Source of the DNA: Buxus sempervirens
Taxonomy: Eukaryota; Streptophyta; Magnoliopsida; Buxales; Buxaceae
Direction of reading: 5' to 3'
DNA: 64,000 nt
NCBI GenBank assembly: GCA_947561395.2
Contig: OX387185.1
Coordinates: 30,546,213 to 30,610,212 of the forward strand
Of the stretch, positions 1-12,193 are shown in pieces; the first letter of the stretch is position 1; each line of letters opens with the position of its first letter. The position numbers and the translations under genes were made by a program. The notes below the pieces were generated by a model. That model searched no databases, was not told the DNA's origin, and saw only the letters and a program-made list of their open reading frames with translations.

Positions 1-727
1 TTGGACGTAGGAGATGATGTGGCCACAACCAATGTTACAACAATAACATTTGGTTCGCTTGACCCTGTACTAGTTCAAACTCCTATGAAATTTGAGAAAG
101 CTTTGCCTCTCACCCAGGAGGCACCTACATCAAAGGAGGCTGTACCAACTGCGCTTCTTCCACCAGAAGGTTTCAACCGTTTATGCATACCCAGATATGC
201 CGAGAATGGGAAATCCAAATATACTGACTCTTTATGAGTTGTTCACTGATGATTTAGATATCTAGGAAGAATCCTCTGTGTTTGAAGATGAAATCGAGGA
301 TGGATATTCAGCATTCATCAGCAAGAAAGAGAAATACAAGAAATCATGTGTACAAGCAATGAATTCTGTCCAGATGATCCGGCCACAAATGTCGATGATT
401 ATAGACGAGTTCAAGGATGATGACTCAGGATGGAAGCTTGTTTCTCGTCGCAAGCGCCGTAATCCTCGCCCATCAGTTCCGACCACTAATGCAAGACAAG
501 CTACAATAAAAAGATGGCGTCCAGCTGCTCCAAAGCTAAGGAGGCACAATAAGAAAGAATCTTACCAGCAACGCCGCCCCAAGCCTGTCACATTATGGGA
601 GTTTATGCCAAAGGAACTCTTTCCAGAGGACTATGCCACAACTTATACCGTCAGTTGTGAAGATGATTCATCTCAAATGGATCATAAAACATCAGAAGAA
701 AGTCTAGAAAAAGACTACACCACCTAG
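1..727 (+). pseudogene. Gypsy gag C-terminal / gag-pol linker region (broken)
   Basis: Three reading-frame pieces cover the stretch between nucleocapsid and protease. The first (1-237) is acidic and proline-rich. A one-base shift near 230 moves the frame, and a TAG follows at 262-264. The second piece (about 265-727) is basic (a KRRRNPR-type cluster near 450) and contains a TLWEFMPKELFPEDY stretch like the segment just before the protease in Tat polyproteins. A further one-base shift near 715 leads into the protease frame. No CCHC knuckle is visible, so the nucleocapsid must lie left of the window. The assignment is by position and general likeness, not by a catalytic motif. Confidence 0.65.
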
Positions 728-1659
728 CTTAGGTTGGTCTGATGCTCTTTCTTTGCCATTGGCGGATCGCTATGCATTAGCACATGCTTTAGTGGATCCG
801 AACAAGTACAAAGGAAAGATTGCAGCCCTGTCTGAAGAAAATGCATATGCAAATTGTCTAACCGCTATCTCATTCTCAGATGAAGACTTGAAGCTGGGTT
901 CACATCCACATAACAGACCGCTCTATGTCGCCGGATACATTCGTGAACATAAAGTTTCACGCATCCTTATTGATTGTGGATCGTCTGTTAACATTATGCC
1001 AATTCATAAAATGAAGCAGCTGGGGATTTCTAGAGATGAACTATCCAAAAGTCGGCTAACAATCCAAGGCTTCAATCAAAGGGGGCAACGTGCTATTGGC
1101 ATGATGCGGATCAATATGGAAATGGGAGAACTAATATCGTCGGCCCTATTCCATGTTATTGATTCCAAGACGTCCTATGAGTTGTTGTTGGGACGACCGT
1201 GGTTACATGAGACAGGAGTAGTACCATCTACCTGGCATCAATGTTTGAAATACATTCGTAATGGTGAACAGAAACGAGTGGTTGCTGAAACTGAACCTTT
1301 CACCAAAGAAGAATCACACTTTGCTGATGCCAAATTCTATGCTAAGGCAGAAGTCATCTCAGAAGTTCTTCCTGCAAAAATTCCAAAAGAATGCAAGATT
1401 AAGCTTGTTTCAAAGGAGAAACCCTGTCAAGATCCTGACACTAAAGTTGAAAAGGAAGATAGTCAAATTCCTAGGCCATCATCCACCTTCATATCTACAG
1501 CATCATCACAAGTTCGCCATGTACTCAAATATGTCGTGAAAGCAAAACGACAGGAAGAACAGTCTCAAGAGCGAGTGTTGCAAGAAAATCCCGAATCTTC
1601 ATTTTCCACAGAAGATCTTGAAATTCTGAAAAATGAAATGACGTTGCCAGCTCCAACAT

Positions 1660-1677
1660 TACTCAAGGCATCAATCT
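1660..1677. repeat. 18-bp target-site duplication, left copy
   Basis: Left copy of tactcaaggcatcaatct. The right copy is 1836-1853. It marks target-primed insertion of the short LINE tail. Confidence 0.9.
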
Positions 1678-1835
1678 TTTTTTTTTTGGAGAATAAGTCC
1701 ATATGCATTAAAGTAAATACCAAATTACAAAGATAATGGCAGAAAGTAGGTACCGTGAGGCACCCCTAACGAATACATACAAGAAAACATAGAAAGCAAG
1801 AAGAAGAGCCCCAAAAGGTGGTTTAACCCATACAT
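1678..1835 (-). mobile_element. Short 5'-truncated LINE tail
   Basis: The insert starts on + with a run of T (poly(A) on -). The inserted strand ends in GGACTTATTCTCC before the A run, close to the GGACTTACCTTCC end of the larger LINEs here. It is flanked by a perfect 18-bp target-site duplication, tactcaaggcatcaatct, at 1660-1677 and 1836-1853. Only 3' UTR sequence is present, with no coding part. It splits the protease linker ORF. Confidence 0.85.
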
Positions 1836-2410
1836 ACTCAAGGCATCAATCTCCAAGCCAATTCTTCAAAAAATTCAAAAATCTCCGAAAGGGTGGTTTA
1901 ACCCGCAAGCATCCAAGCTTCTCAAGAATGCTGGAGGAAAAAGAAATGAATCTGAACATTTAAGAGATTTAGATGAAGTCCTGACCAATACCAGCCAAGT
2001 CCAAGGGTTGACAAAAACACAGAAGTTCTTACGGGAACAGGGATTCTCTATCCCACGCAAAGCCTCTGGCTTGGGCTACAAACCAGATGTTCCTCATAAA
2101 GTCACCATCAAAAAGGCTTCTTCAAATCCCGTCATGGTGCAGGTAGTTGTTGAAACAGTGGAAGCACCAGTGAAGCCTCGTACTTCCGTTTTCGACAGAA
2201 TTGGCAAGCCCAGTACGAACACTCCGGTGTTTCAACGATTGGTGCAAAAAGCTGAAGTTCCAACCATGCACGCTTCACCACCACAAGCTTCCATGAATCG
2301 TCGTCCCCATCCCGTACATATTAGCAATAGTCTTGATCATCAGAAGTCAAGTCAAAAGCGACGACGGCAATACAAGCGTTTTGCTACATTGAAAAAAGAA
2401 AAGCAATAAG

Positions 2411-5328
2411 CAAAAACATAGCTCATCCTATTTAGAGAATCTGGAAGATTTGGACGTTTCGATAGGAGATGCCTTGGTTGTTAGAAGACGCTCTTCTGAT
2501 GTCGATGCCGCTAAGGTGCAAGACGAATTTGCTGAAGCCAATCACATTACAGCGGAGGAATCATTGGATGAAGGATCTTCCTTTGAAGAAGAACTTGAGC
2601 CTGCTCCAGCTACTTTTGAAGAAGGGGGGCAAGCCACTGTTGATGATCTTAAAGAACTGCATCTTGGGACAGAAGAAGAACCGAAGCCCGTCTATGTGAG
2701 TGCTCTCTTAAGTATGGATGAAGAAGCTAAATACTTCGAGCTGCTTAAGGAATACAAAGATGTTTTTGCGTGGACATACAAGGAAATGCCAGGGTTGGAT
2801 CCTAAGATTGCAGTCCATCACCTTGCAGTCAAGCACGGTGTCCGTCCTATAAAACAGGCTCAACGTCGTCATCGACCCGAGCTCGTTCCACAAATTGAGG
2901 CTGAAGTCAACAAACTCATTGAAGCTGGTTTCATTCGGGAAGTCAAATACCCAACATGGATCTCAAATATTGTTCCGGTGAAGAAGAAAAATGGTCAAAT
3001 CCGAGTCTGTGTTGATTTTCGTGATTTGAATAAAGCATGCCCTAAAGACGATTTCCCATTACCCATTACAAAGCTTATGGTCGATGCAACCACTGGCTAT
3101 GAAGCTTTGTCTTTCATGGATGGTTCATCCGGGTATAATCAAATCCGAATGGCACCGAGGGATGAAGAACTCACTGCTTTCCGGACTCCAAAAGGAATTT
3201 ATTGCTACAAAGTCATGCCTTTCGGACTCAAGAATGCTGGCACCACTTATCAGCGTGCAATGCAAAAAATCTTTGACGATATGCTGCACCAAAAGGTTGA
3301 ATGCTATGTAGATGACTTGGTCGTGAAATCGAAGCAAAGAAATGATCATCTTGGCGATCTTCATGAAATATTCAACAGATTGCAAAAGTATCAATTAAAG
3401 ATGAATCCTCTGAAGTGTGCATTTGGGGTCGCTTCTGGCAAATTCCTCGGGTTTATTGTCCATTATCGTGGCATTGAGATTGACCAGTCAAAGATAGATG
3501 CCATCCAGAATATGCCGGAACCAAGCAACATTCATGAGTTGAAAAGCTTGCAAGGTCGTTTGGCCTATATCCGACAGTTTATTTCCAACCTCGCCGGAAG
3601 ATGTCAGCCCTTTAATAGGATAATGAAAAAGGACGTCCCTTTTGAATGGGACAATACATGCAAAAATGCTTTCAAAAGCATAAAAGAATATCTCTCCAGT
3701 GTTAATGGCACCAATTCCAGGAAAGTCGTTGATCCTTTACATTGCTGCCCAGGAACAATCATTGGGGGCTCTTCTCGCGCAAGCAAATGAAGAAGGAAAG
3801 GAGAATTCCCTGTACTACCTGAGTCGGACTTTGGTTGGTGTAGAATTGAATTACTCGCCAATTGAAAAGTTATGTCTTGCCCTCATCTTCGCTGTGAAAA
3901 AGCTACGGCATTATATGTTGGCACATACAATCCATCTCACTTCACGTGCTGATCCACTCAAGTACATTATGACAAGGCCAATTCTTTCAGGAAGGTTGGC
4001 TAAATGGGCTCTTCTTCTTTTAGAATTTGAGATAATTTACGTTTCACAAAAAGCTGTTAAGGGACAAGCTTTGGCCGACTTCCTTGCTGACCATCCACTC
4101 CCTGCTGAATGGGAGCTCCTAGAAGATTTACCGGATGAAGAAGTTTTCTATATTGATATCATGCCATCTTGGAAGTTGTTCTTTGATGGTGCGGCTTGCA
4201 AAGACTGTGCGGGAGCAGGGGTTGTATTTGTTACACCCCAAAATGAAGTTTTACCATTCTATTTTACCTTGATGGAACCATGCTCAAATAATGTTGCAGA
4301 ATTTCAAGCTTTAATCATTAGCTTGGAGATGGCTCTTGAAATGCAGCTTAGTCAATTGGACATCCAAGGGGATTCAAAATTGATTATTAATCAACTCTTA
4401 AATGAGTACGAAGTCTGGAACCCTGATTTAGTCCCGTATTACCAAAATGCAATTCAAATTATGGGACGCTTTGAGGATATTGTCATCGGACACATAACCC
4501 GAAGAGAGAACAAATTGGCTGACGCATTAGCCAATCTTGCTGCAGTACTCACTGAAGTTGATTATGAAAGCATGCCTGTGCCGGTTTGCCGTAGATGGGT
4601 CTTGCCTCCCTTATCACCAATAGATGATGAAGAAGCTAATTACACAGTTGTGTTTGAAATTGATGTGGAGGATTGGCGACAACCTTTCATTGACTATTTG
4701 CAAAACGGAAAATTGCCAGATGATCCAAGGCGAAGAACAAAAGTCCGTCAGCGAGCACCTCAATTTTTGTATTACAAGAATACACTTTATCGTCGGTCTT
4801 TTGACGGCATGCTTCTGAGATGTTTAGGAGAAGAGGAAGCGATCCAAGCTTTGGAAGAAGCACATTCTGGGACTTGTGGTGCTCATCAAGCAGGCCCTAA
4901 ACTTCATTTTCATATAAAGAGGATGAGGTATTATTGGCTTACCATGGTTCAAGACTGTATGGAGTATGCCAAGAAATGCCGGGCATGCCAAATCCACGCC
5001 AACTTCATACATCAACCACCAGAGCCATTACATCCGACCGTAGCATCCTGCCCATTCGAAGCATGGGGTCTTGATGTGATCGGGTCTATCTCACCAAAAT
5101 CATCTGCTGGCCATCAATACATTCTAGCCGCAACTGATTACTTTTCCAAGTGGTCAGAGGCGATTCCACTCAAAGAAGTTAACAAGGAGACTGTGATCAG
5201 CTTTATCAAGTATCATATAATTTACCGGTACGGGATACCTCGGTATATTGTCACTGATAATGGGAAGCCTTTCTACAACAATGCCATGGATCGATTTTGT
5301 GAAAAGTTTGGGATAAAGCAACGAAATT
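2411..5328 (+). pseudogene. Gypsy pol: reverse transcriptase, RNase H, archaeal-type RNase H, integrase N-half
   Basis: The RT spans about 2690-3640: fingers motif KACPKDDFPLP near 3035, and catalytic YVDD at 3305-3316. A one-base loss near 3700 shifts the frame into the connection/RNase H segment (about 3705-3960). A second RNase H follows (about 4160-4540) with FFDGAA, EFQALI, QGDSKL and ENKLADAL carrying the D-E-D-D residues. This dual RNase H is the hallmark of the Tat lineage. The integrase begins with an HHCC zinc finger (4861-4990, CRACQIH), then the first catalytic Asp (LDVIG, 5073-5075) and the second (TDNGK, 5256-5258). The third residue (Glu) is separated by LINE A and sits at 19136-19138. 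The protein would reverse-transcribe and integrate the element. This copy cannot. Confidence 0.93.
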
Positions 5329-6518
5329 GCTGTTGACAATTTCTGTTTCGAGTAATTGAGGGCGACTTGGAGGGCTCTCACCGGCTTTCTACCGGCCGTT
5401 CATTGGCCATGTGGAGCAAGGTTCTGGTTCGTCATTGTTCCTGTGCTTGTCATTGTTCTTGTCTGTGGGGAGCAAGGTCTGGTTCGTGTGCTGGTTTCGT
5501 GAAGGGGCAGTGTTCGTGAAGGTGCTGGTTTTGTGAAGTTCGTGGCTCGCTCTTGAGCTAGTTTTCTGGGTGCTGTTCATGGTCTTCTGGGTGCTGGATT
5601 CGTGAGTAAGAGCTGTTCGGGGTGCTATTCTTTGTTTATGTTCGTGGGTTTTGCTGCATCTGTAGTTTTTGTTCGTTGCTGCTGTTCGCTTCTGTTCGGG
5701 GTGAAGCTTCAAGGGCAACTTCCGCCGGCGTTCTGCCGGCATCTCAGACGGCCATGGTTCGAGGTGTGCAGGGTCCAGGTTCGTGTCGAGCTCATTCCAC
5801 GTTTGGTGTGAGCGTGTTCCAGGCATTATTCTTCTTTGTGGGGAGCAAGTTTTTGGGCTATGTTCGTGTGGCGAAGGATACTGCTTGGTTTCTGGGAGCT
5901 GTCTCTGCGCGAGAAGTTGTTAGTGTGAAGCCTGGGTTTCTGTTAGTGTGGTGTCATGGGTGCTTGACGGCCCCTGCCGGCTTCCTCTTTCATCTGCTCT
6001 GGCATCCTGGGTGGAAGTGCTTTGGCCGTTAGGTTCAAGTGCTTGTGCATGCCCGTTGTGAGGTTGATGCCTTGGCATCTTGCTTGGTTCGGGTTGTGAG
6101 CATATAAGGTTCTGTGGGTGCTGCCGTGCTGGTGGGGTTGTGGTTAGGGTTGTGGGAGTTATCTGGTGGTGAGCTTGATTGCTGTTGTGCTGCTCGTGGC
6201 AAGGACTTGTGGGTGCTATCATCCTGGGTTCGAGCTAGATCGAGGGTTTCTGTTCAGCTCGTGGGTTAGGTGCTGTTTTTCTGCTTGGGGGTATTCTAGC
6301 CGTGCTTAGTACCTGTTAGTGTTTGGTTCGAAGGTGGTTGCATGCTGGGTTCGTGAGAACCTCAGTCTCCTCTCTGACGCTCGGTTTTTGTTCGTGAGAG
6401 TTTCAAGACCAGTGGTGAGGGTGGTTCTTCTGTTTGGCTTGACCAAGTTCGAGGTGGTCGGAACTGTGACTCCGGTGGCTAACCTTGGTGGTGGAGCTCA
6501 AGCGCCGGTGGTTTGACC
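5329..6518 (+). promoter_or_regulatory. LINE A 5' UTR / presumed internal promoter region
   Basis: About 1.2 kb with no supported gene. It is T/G-rich and holds about ten copies of TTCGTG (for example near 5480, 5496, 5512, 5537, 5863, 6348 and 6391), far above chance. L1-type elements carry their Pol II promoter in this position. No TATA or initiator is identified here. Antisense ORFs in it are low-complexity shadows. Confidence 0.6.
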
Positions 6519-8142
6519 ATGTTGAACAACGAGATCCCAGTTTCAAATGTGGATTTCCCGCCACTGATTCCCCAGGGTCAGTCTGCTCCTGTTGCAATGA
6601 CTCAGGCTGGCAACAACAGTGTTGACAGGCCGCCTGCGGGTGTTGCTATTTCTGGTAATGGGACAGCAACTCCACCTGTTTCTGCTGCGTCCAAGGAAGG
6701 GCTGAAGACGTGGTCTACTCTTTTTAGCCAGAGATCTTTGGCTAGAACAAGGCTACACTATTACCCTCCTCAGTTGGACGAAGACAGGATTGTCGTTTCC
6801 CCGCCTCTTGAAGTAGCTGAGGAAGGCTCTAAGCTATGGGAGGGTAGCTTAGTTGGGCATTTTATGGACAGAAGCTTGCCATTTCCGATTCTGAAAAAAC
6901 TTGTGGACAAGATGTGGGGCAGAAGTGGTGATGTGCAGATTTCTCTTGTTGGGAAACATTTTTATATCTTTAGATTTGCAAATCTGGATACTCGTAATAG
7001 GGTCATGCAGCAAGCTCCTTGGCACTTTGCCGGTAAGCTCATGATTCTCCAGGATTGGAAACCAAATATGCAAATGCAAAAAACAAAGTTATCGACTGTT
7101 CCGGTGTGGGTAAAAATGTACAACGTTCCAATTGAATATTGGACACCAGCTGGTCTCAGCTTCATGGCGAGTGGAGTAGGGAAGCCGTTATACCTAGATG
7201 AAGCTACGGAGAACAATTCCAGATTGAACTTTGCGAGAGTGTGTGTGGAGGTTGACGTCGAATGCTCATTCCCAAGTACCCTTTTCCTTAAAGTTCAAGG
7301 TTCGGCGGAGTTTAACAGTGAGGTCATTGCGATCGATGTTGAGTACGACTGGAAACCGGACAAGTGTGATTTGTGCAAGGCGTTTGGCCATGCCGAGGCT
7401 AGATGTCCTAATTCCCAGAAGCGGAAATGGGTGCCAACGGGGAGGAGGTTGCAAGATGATCACGCAGCAGTGGAGGTTCCAGACTTGATTGAAAAAGGTG
7501 GAGATAACAGTACAGCTCAAGAAGGTGCTGCCATGATAAATGGTGATCTGAACTCTGAGCATGGCCATAATCAAGCGACTGATCAAGTCCAGGTGCCAGG
7601 TGAGTGGATGATAGTATCTAAAGGTAAGAGACCAGTGAGTGAACCAAATGAAGTGCAGATGCTGAAGGTCATGGGTGATAATGGATTGAAGGATAGCACG
7701 AGGACGGATACTGGTGTTGACAGTGGGCAGTCAAGTGGTATCATCGAACCAAGCATGAACCATCAGGGTGCGGGTGCTTATGGAAATGGTTCTGAACATG
7801 GCAACACATCTAGCCCAATAGTGACTTCGGCCTTGGTGGAGTATGGTCAGATTGGAGGAGGTCGCAGACAAATCATAGAGGAGGACCAGGTTACGGAGCC
7901 CCTGGTGAAGCAAGCCTCGCCACAAGATGATAACCCCATTGCTTGTAGTCCGAACCAGTTTATGGCTCTTGAAAATGAGCCTTTGGTTGAGGTAGTGGAA
8001 TCTTCTTCCGGGAGTGGGGGCGAAAAATACTAAAACCAAGAGAAGGAAGAAAGGGGTGCTGCTTGTGGACGAGATAGCCATGAAGGAGGCTAGGAAAGGC
8101 TTGGCATCTAAGCATGCTGCCGTTGGTATTGCTCCTAATTAA
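6519..8142 (+). pseudogene. LINE A ORF1, DUF4283-like / CCHC RNA-binding protein (one frameshift)
   Basis: The ATG at 6519 sits in TTGACCATG, the context also seen at LINE E and J ORF1 starts. A low-complexity head is followed by a DUF4283-like domain (about residues 80-240: SLVGHFMDRSLP, IEYWTPAGLSF) and a CCHC knuckle CDLCKAFGHAEARC (about 7365-7406). The tail is polar and ends in a basic run and LLVDEIAMKEAR. An extra G in a G run near 8020 shifts the frame and gives a stop at 8031-8033. The other frame carries the conserved tail to a TAA at 8140-8142. ORF1p should coat LINE RNA and form the RNP with ORF2p. Confidence 0.85.
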
Positions 8143-8149
8143 TATCCTT

Positions 8150-8473
8150 ATGATTAAGTGGGCTGTGTGGAATGTTAGAGGGTTGAATGACCCTACAAAG
8201 CAGTGTGAGGTGAGATCTCTTATTCAGAAATATAATCTTAACCTGATATGTGTGGTGGAGACTAAAGTTAGGTGTGGCAACAAGGCACCAGTACTTTCTT
8301 CTATCTGTCCAACATGGAGTTCAGTGGATAATTATGCAAAGGCATTGAAAGGCAGAATATGGGTGTGCTGGAATCCGAATGAAATGGCTGTTTGGCCGTG
8401 CTTTGTGTCGGACCAAATGATACACTATCAAGTAGGCATTTTGTCATCACAGCAGACATGCATGGCTTCCTTT
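8150..8473 (+). pseudogene. LINE A ORF2, block 1: endonuclease N-terminus
   Basis: Begins ATGATTAAG and encodes WAVWNVRGLND (Asn of the EEP-type endonuclease) and VVETKV (catalytic Glu). It ends exactly at the 16-bp target duplication of LINE B and continues in the same frame at 14708. Block lengths of 324, 930 and 2379 nt are all multiples of three, so the ORF2 frame was open when LINEs B and C arrived. The ATG lies 7 nt after the present ORF1 stop. The ancestral ORF1 frame would have ended within ATGATTAA, overlapping this start. Confidence 0.9.
8458..8473. repeat. 16-bp target-site duplication of LINE B, left copy
   Basis: Sequence atgcatggcttccttt. The right copy is 14692-14707. Both are identical. 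Confidence 0.93.
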
Positions 8474-8617
8474 TTTTTTTTTTTTTTGGAAAGTAAGAAA
8501 GAATGCATTAAAAGATAATACAAAGAGTGTACAAAACGAGGTGGAGGAAACCACCAAAGCCAATAGGCTTACAAACAAGCAAAGAGGAGGCTAGCCCATG
8601 TAAAAGAGGCTAGGAAG

Positions 8618-11600
8618 CTACAAAATGAAGTTTACAGTAAATCCCCACCTCTCCATGAACGCCCTATTAGATGGGCTATCTGGCATGACCAAGTTTTCAC
8701 CGGCAAACTTGTGAAAGACCTCCTCCTTTATGCGCTTGGCGATCAGATCCCTTGGCAAAAACGCGTTTTGGAAACGTCTCCTATTTCTTTCAAGCCATAG
8801 GTTATAAATGGTGGCAGCAAACGCCACCCTTTTAATGTTTGCCTTCACCGTCTTTCCTTTGAACTTGTGGGACGCCCAGCATACCTCATCCCTCCAAGGC
8901 TTGATAGTGCGATTAAACCCAAGTAACCACAACACTTGTTCCCACGTATACTTACAATATTGACATTCAAAAAACAAATGTGATATGGATTCTTGGTTAC
9001 CTTGACAGAAGATGCACTTGGAGTGGGAGAGGATGCCAAGATGGCACAATCGATCTTGAGTTAGAAGCCGTTCCTTGATCGCAAGCCAAGTGATAAACGC
9101 ATGTCTGGGAATGTTACTTGCGAACCATATAAGCTTGTCCCACGAAACAACTGAAGGTGGTGATGGCGACATTTGGCAGATGCTCGTGTAGGTATCCTTG
9201 ATGGTGAACATGTTGCCATTAGTCGGCAGCCAAAAGAAAGTATCAGGGAGAGTGGCATCCGGCTTTGGGATATGTTCCAGTTGCTGCCATGCCTCCATCA
9301 ATTGATGAGAGCTCGCAGGAGGAAGACACCAGTCGTTGCCAGAAATAATCTCTTCAACTCGTGCATCACGGCCAAGGCCCGAGTCATAAACAATGCGGTT
9401 TCCAAACCTTGTGACTAATGGGCCACAAGGCAACCATTTGTCTTGCCACAACCAAGTAGACTTGCCATCATGGACCACATGTTTTGATAGTTGAAGAGCA
9501 AGCGGTCTAGCTTTGAGGATCTTCCTCCAAGCCCAAGAACAAGAGTTGGGGAGCTTTAAGGACCAGAAATTTCTGTTCTTGATTAGAAACTTTTGCATCC
9601 ACTGAACCCATAGTGAAGAGGCCGAAGACTACCTTCTTAAGCGTTGCTGCCATGTTCCAAGCTTCGATGTTCTTGAGTCCAAGACCCCCTACTTCTTTAG
9701 GTGTGCAGATTTGCCTCCAGCTAACGAGCTCGATCTTATGCCTTGTGTCATCACCACCCCAAAGAAAAGCTGAGCATAACTTGTTAATCTGCCTGATCAC
9801 ACTCTTGGGGAGCAAGAAAGAAGATAACCAGTGAACTTGTGTGGCAAATAAGACTGATTGGACTAGCTATAGTCGTCCAGCATAGGATAAAATATTTCTT
9901 TTCCAGGACTGAATTCTAGCTCTTATCTTAAGAACCAACTCCTCACAATCATGCTTAGACAATTTTTTGGTAACAAGTGGCAAACCCAAATACCACACCG
10001 GAAGCTGTCCTTGGCTGAAACGTGAGGCGCGTAAGATAGATGTTATCTCATCTCGATGAACCCCACTAAAGAATACCCGGCTTTTGTTTTCATTGCAAGC
10101 CAATCCTGTGATCTCATGCACTTGCCTAAGAGCCTGCATCAAGGTGGATATGGACTGTAACTCCCCTTTGGAAAATAAGAACATATCATCTGCAAAGCAC
10201 ACAACGTCCAACCTCAAATCAGCACATCTGGGATGAAAGTGAAACCCGGTTTGTGTATGCTTCCTGATGATGCCAACAACCAGCTCCATAACCAAAACAA
10301 ACAGATAAGGCGATAAAGTATCACCTTGCCTCAGCCCCTTTGCACCTTTGAAGAATCCCTCTGGACTTCCATTCATTACTATAGAGAAGGAAGTGGTGGT
10401 GATGCATTCTTGAATCCAAGCTATGAAAGCTGGAGGAAAGTGCATACATTGAAGAATCGCAGGAATGATACACCAATTGACTGAGTCAAATGCCTTTCTT
10501 AAGTCGATTTTGATAGCACACTTTGGCTGCTTGCTATCCAAGTGGTAATTGTGGACAAGTTCATGGACAAGCAAGATATTATCAGATATGCTTCTCCCCG
10601 GTATAAATGCCGATTGGTACTCACCCACCAAGTCATCAATAACCAACTTCAGTCTGTTAGCCAAGATTTTTGCAATGCACTTGTAGATGGTGTTGACACA
10701 AGATATGGGGCGAAAGTCCCCCATATGAGTAGGATTACGCACCTTAGGAATGAGGGTGATGAAGGAGTGATTCATTTGCTTGAGAAGCTTTGCGGACTGA
10801 AAGAAGCTCATGATAGCCCTTACAACGTCGCTGCCAACCACATGCCATGCAACTTTGAAAATTTTTGATGTGTATCCATCAGGTCCCGGAGATTTATCTT
10901 CATTAATATTGAAAAGAACATTCTTTATCTCATCTTCCTCCACGGGTTTTTCAAGAGCAGCCCATTGTGAAACATCTAGCCTTTTGTGGATGAAATCCTG
11001 AATAGCTTCACACCTGATACCATTAGTGCCGCGGCTATTACCTATGAGATTGTAGAAATGGTCTAAGAACAACCTTTTGATCTGAGCTTGATCATCAACC
11101 CTGGCACCTTGGTCAGTGTAAATGCTGTTGATTCTATTGAAAGCCCTTCTAGTAATAACAGTCCGATGAAAGAAAGCAGTGTTGCTGTCCCTAGCCTTAA
11201 GCCATTGTAATCTAGACTTTTGCCTCAGTTGTTCCTCTTGAGCTCTAGCTAAACTCCCAATCCTCCGTTTCAAGTCCTTCTCCTTGGCCGCAAGAGGCAA
11301 ATCAAGTGGATGAGAGTCAAGGGATTTCTGGCAAGTGGAGAGCTCAGAATGGAGCTCTAAGATTTTTCCATCCATGTTCTTAAACTTGGCATTACTCCAT
11401 TCACGAAGCTTGAGCTTCAAATGTTTTAACTTGCGGACAAGTTGGAACATTGGGGTGCCTGAAACCTGGACAGTCCAAGCTTCACTTACTAAATTGAGGA
11501 AATCTGATTCCGAAGCCCAGTTATTGAAGAACTTAAAGGGCCTTGCTCCCCTCTGCTGTCTTGTGCCAACATTGACAATGCATGGGCTATGGTCTGAAAT

Positions 11601-12193
11601 TCCGGGTTGGAGAAAGTCGGCTTCAGAATCTATGAACGCCCTAGTCCACTCAAAGTTGACAAAAGCGTGGTCCAGCTTGCAGGCGATTCTCTCATTTCCC
11701 AAACTGCAGTTACTCCAAGATAGGATGCTGCCTTTGTACTTCAACTCAAATAAGGAGTTACTTTCTATGCAAGAGTTGAAATCATGGATAGGACCTGTTT
11801 TTGGCCTCCTTCTGCCTACTTTCTCCCCTATTTGTTTGACACAATTCATATCACCAATGACAAGCCAAGGTTCCAGAGTACTCAGTGAATTCAAGTCCGC
11901 CCAAAGCTGCCTCCTCAAGATATAGTCATTGTGGCATAGACAAAGGAAATAAAACACTTACTTTGATCCCATTGGAGTGCACAGTGGATAAGCTGATCAG
12001 ATTTGAACACAGGTGTAACATGTACAGTGGATAAGCTGATCCTTGCAAGAATGGAAGAAGTATTGACCGATCTGATCTTTGTTTCAAGTAAACCTACCAC
12101 ACCAATACCATTAGATGCCAAAAAATCCCTTACCATCTTCTGCTTTCCTGGGTCGTTTAAACCCCTAAGATTCCAAGATGCGACTTTAATCAT
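8618..12193 (-). pseudogene. LINE B ORF2: endonuclease - reverse transcriptase - zf-RVT (broken)
   Basis: The start ATG is 12193-12191, inside the end of ORF1 (8-nt overlap ATGATTAA). Endonuclease: WNLRGLND, LLETKI, WLVIGDMNCV, ISDHSP. RT: KSPGPDGYTSKIF, DFRPISCVNTIYKCIAK, CFADDMF (FADD at 10185-10196), SYAGRL. The C-terminus is a zinc-binding zf-RVT-type domain (IPRHAFITWLAIKERLL, CIFCQ, HLFFECQY). Breaks: a frameshift near 11945 in the endonuclease, TAG at 9867-9869 after SYAGRL, and a frameshift near 9635. The protein would nick the target, prime on it and copy LINE RNA. Confidence 0.9.

Larger units (their letters stand above)
729..2409 (+). pseudogene. Gypsy retropepsin-like aspartic protease and protease-RT linker (split by a LINE tail)
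   Basis: The frame open at 753 encodes a retropepsin: ILIDCGSSVNIMP with the catalytic Asp codon at 972-974, then LLLGRPWLH about 65 residues later, the second conserved protease motif. DCG in place of DTG/DSG is usual for this lineage. The enzyme would cut the Gag-Pol polyprotein inside the virus-like particle. The frame is interrupted at 1678 by a 158-bp LINE tail and resumes after 1853 with a lysine-rich linker to 2409. A one-base shift near 2395 separates it from the RT frame. No intact product is possible from this copy. Confidence 0.85.

Noticed and set aside
1681..1835. The 158-bp insert as a SINE
   Set aside because: No A/B boxes. Its end matches the LINE 3' UTR, so it is a truncated LINE tail.
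5324..5328. aaatt as a firm target duplication of LINE A
   Set aside because: Only 5 bp and merges with the poly(A). Kept as a note; the junction is placed by integrase continuity instead.
5389..6222. Antisense ORFs of 100-145 codons in the LINE A 5' UTR
   Set aside because: Low-complexity Thr/His/Pro/Gln products of the T/G-rich repeats. No domain, and not shared with the other LINEs.
11335..11925. 196-codon ORF on + inside LINE B ORF2
   Set aside because: Exact shadow of the endonuclease/linker coding strand.
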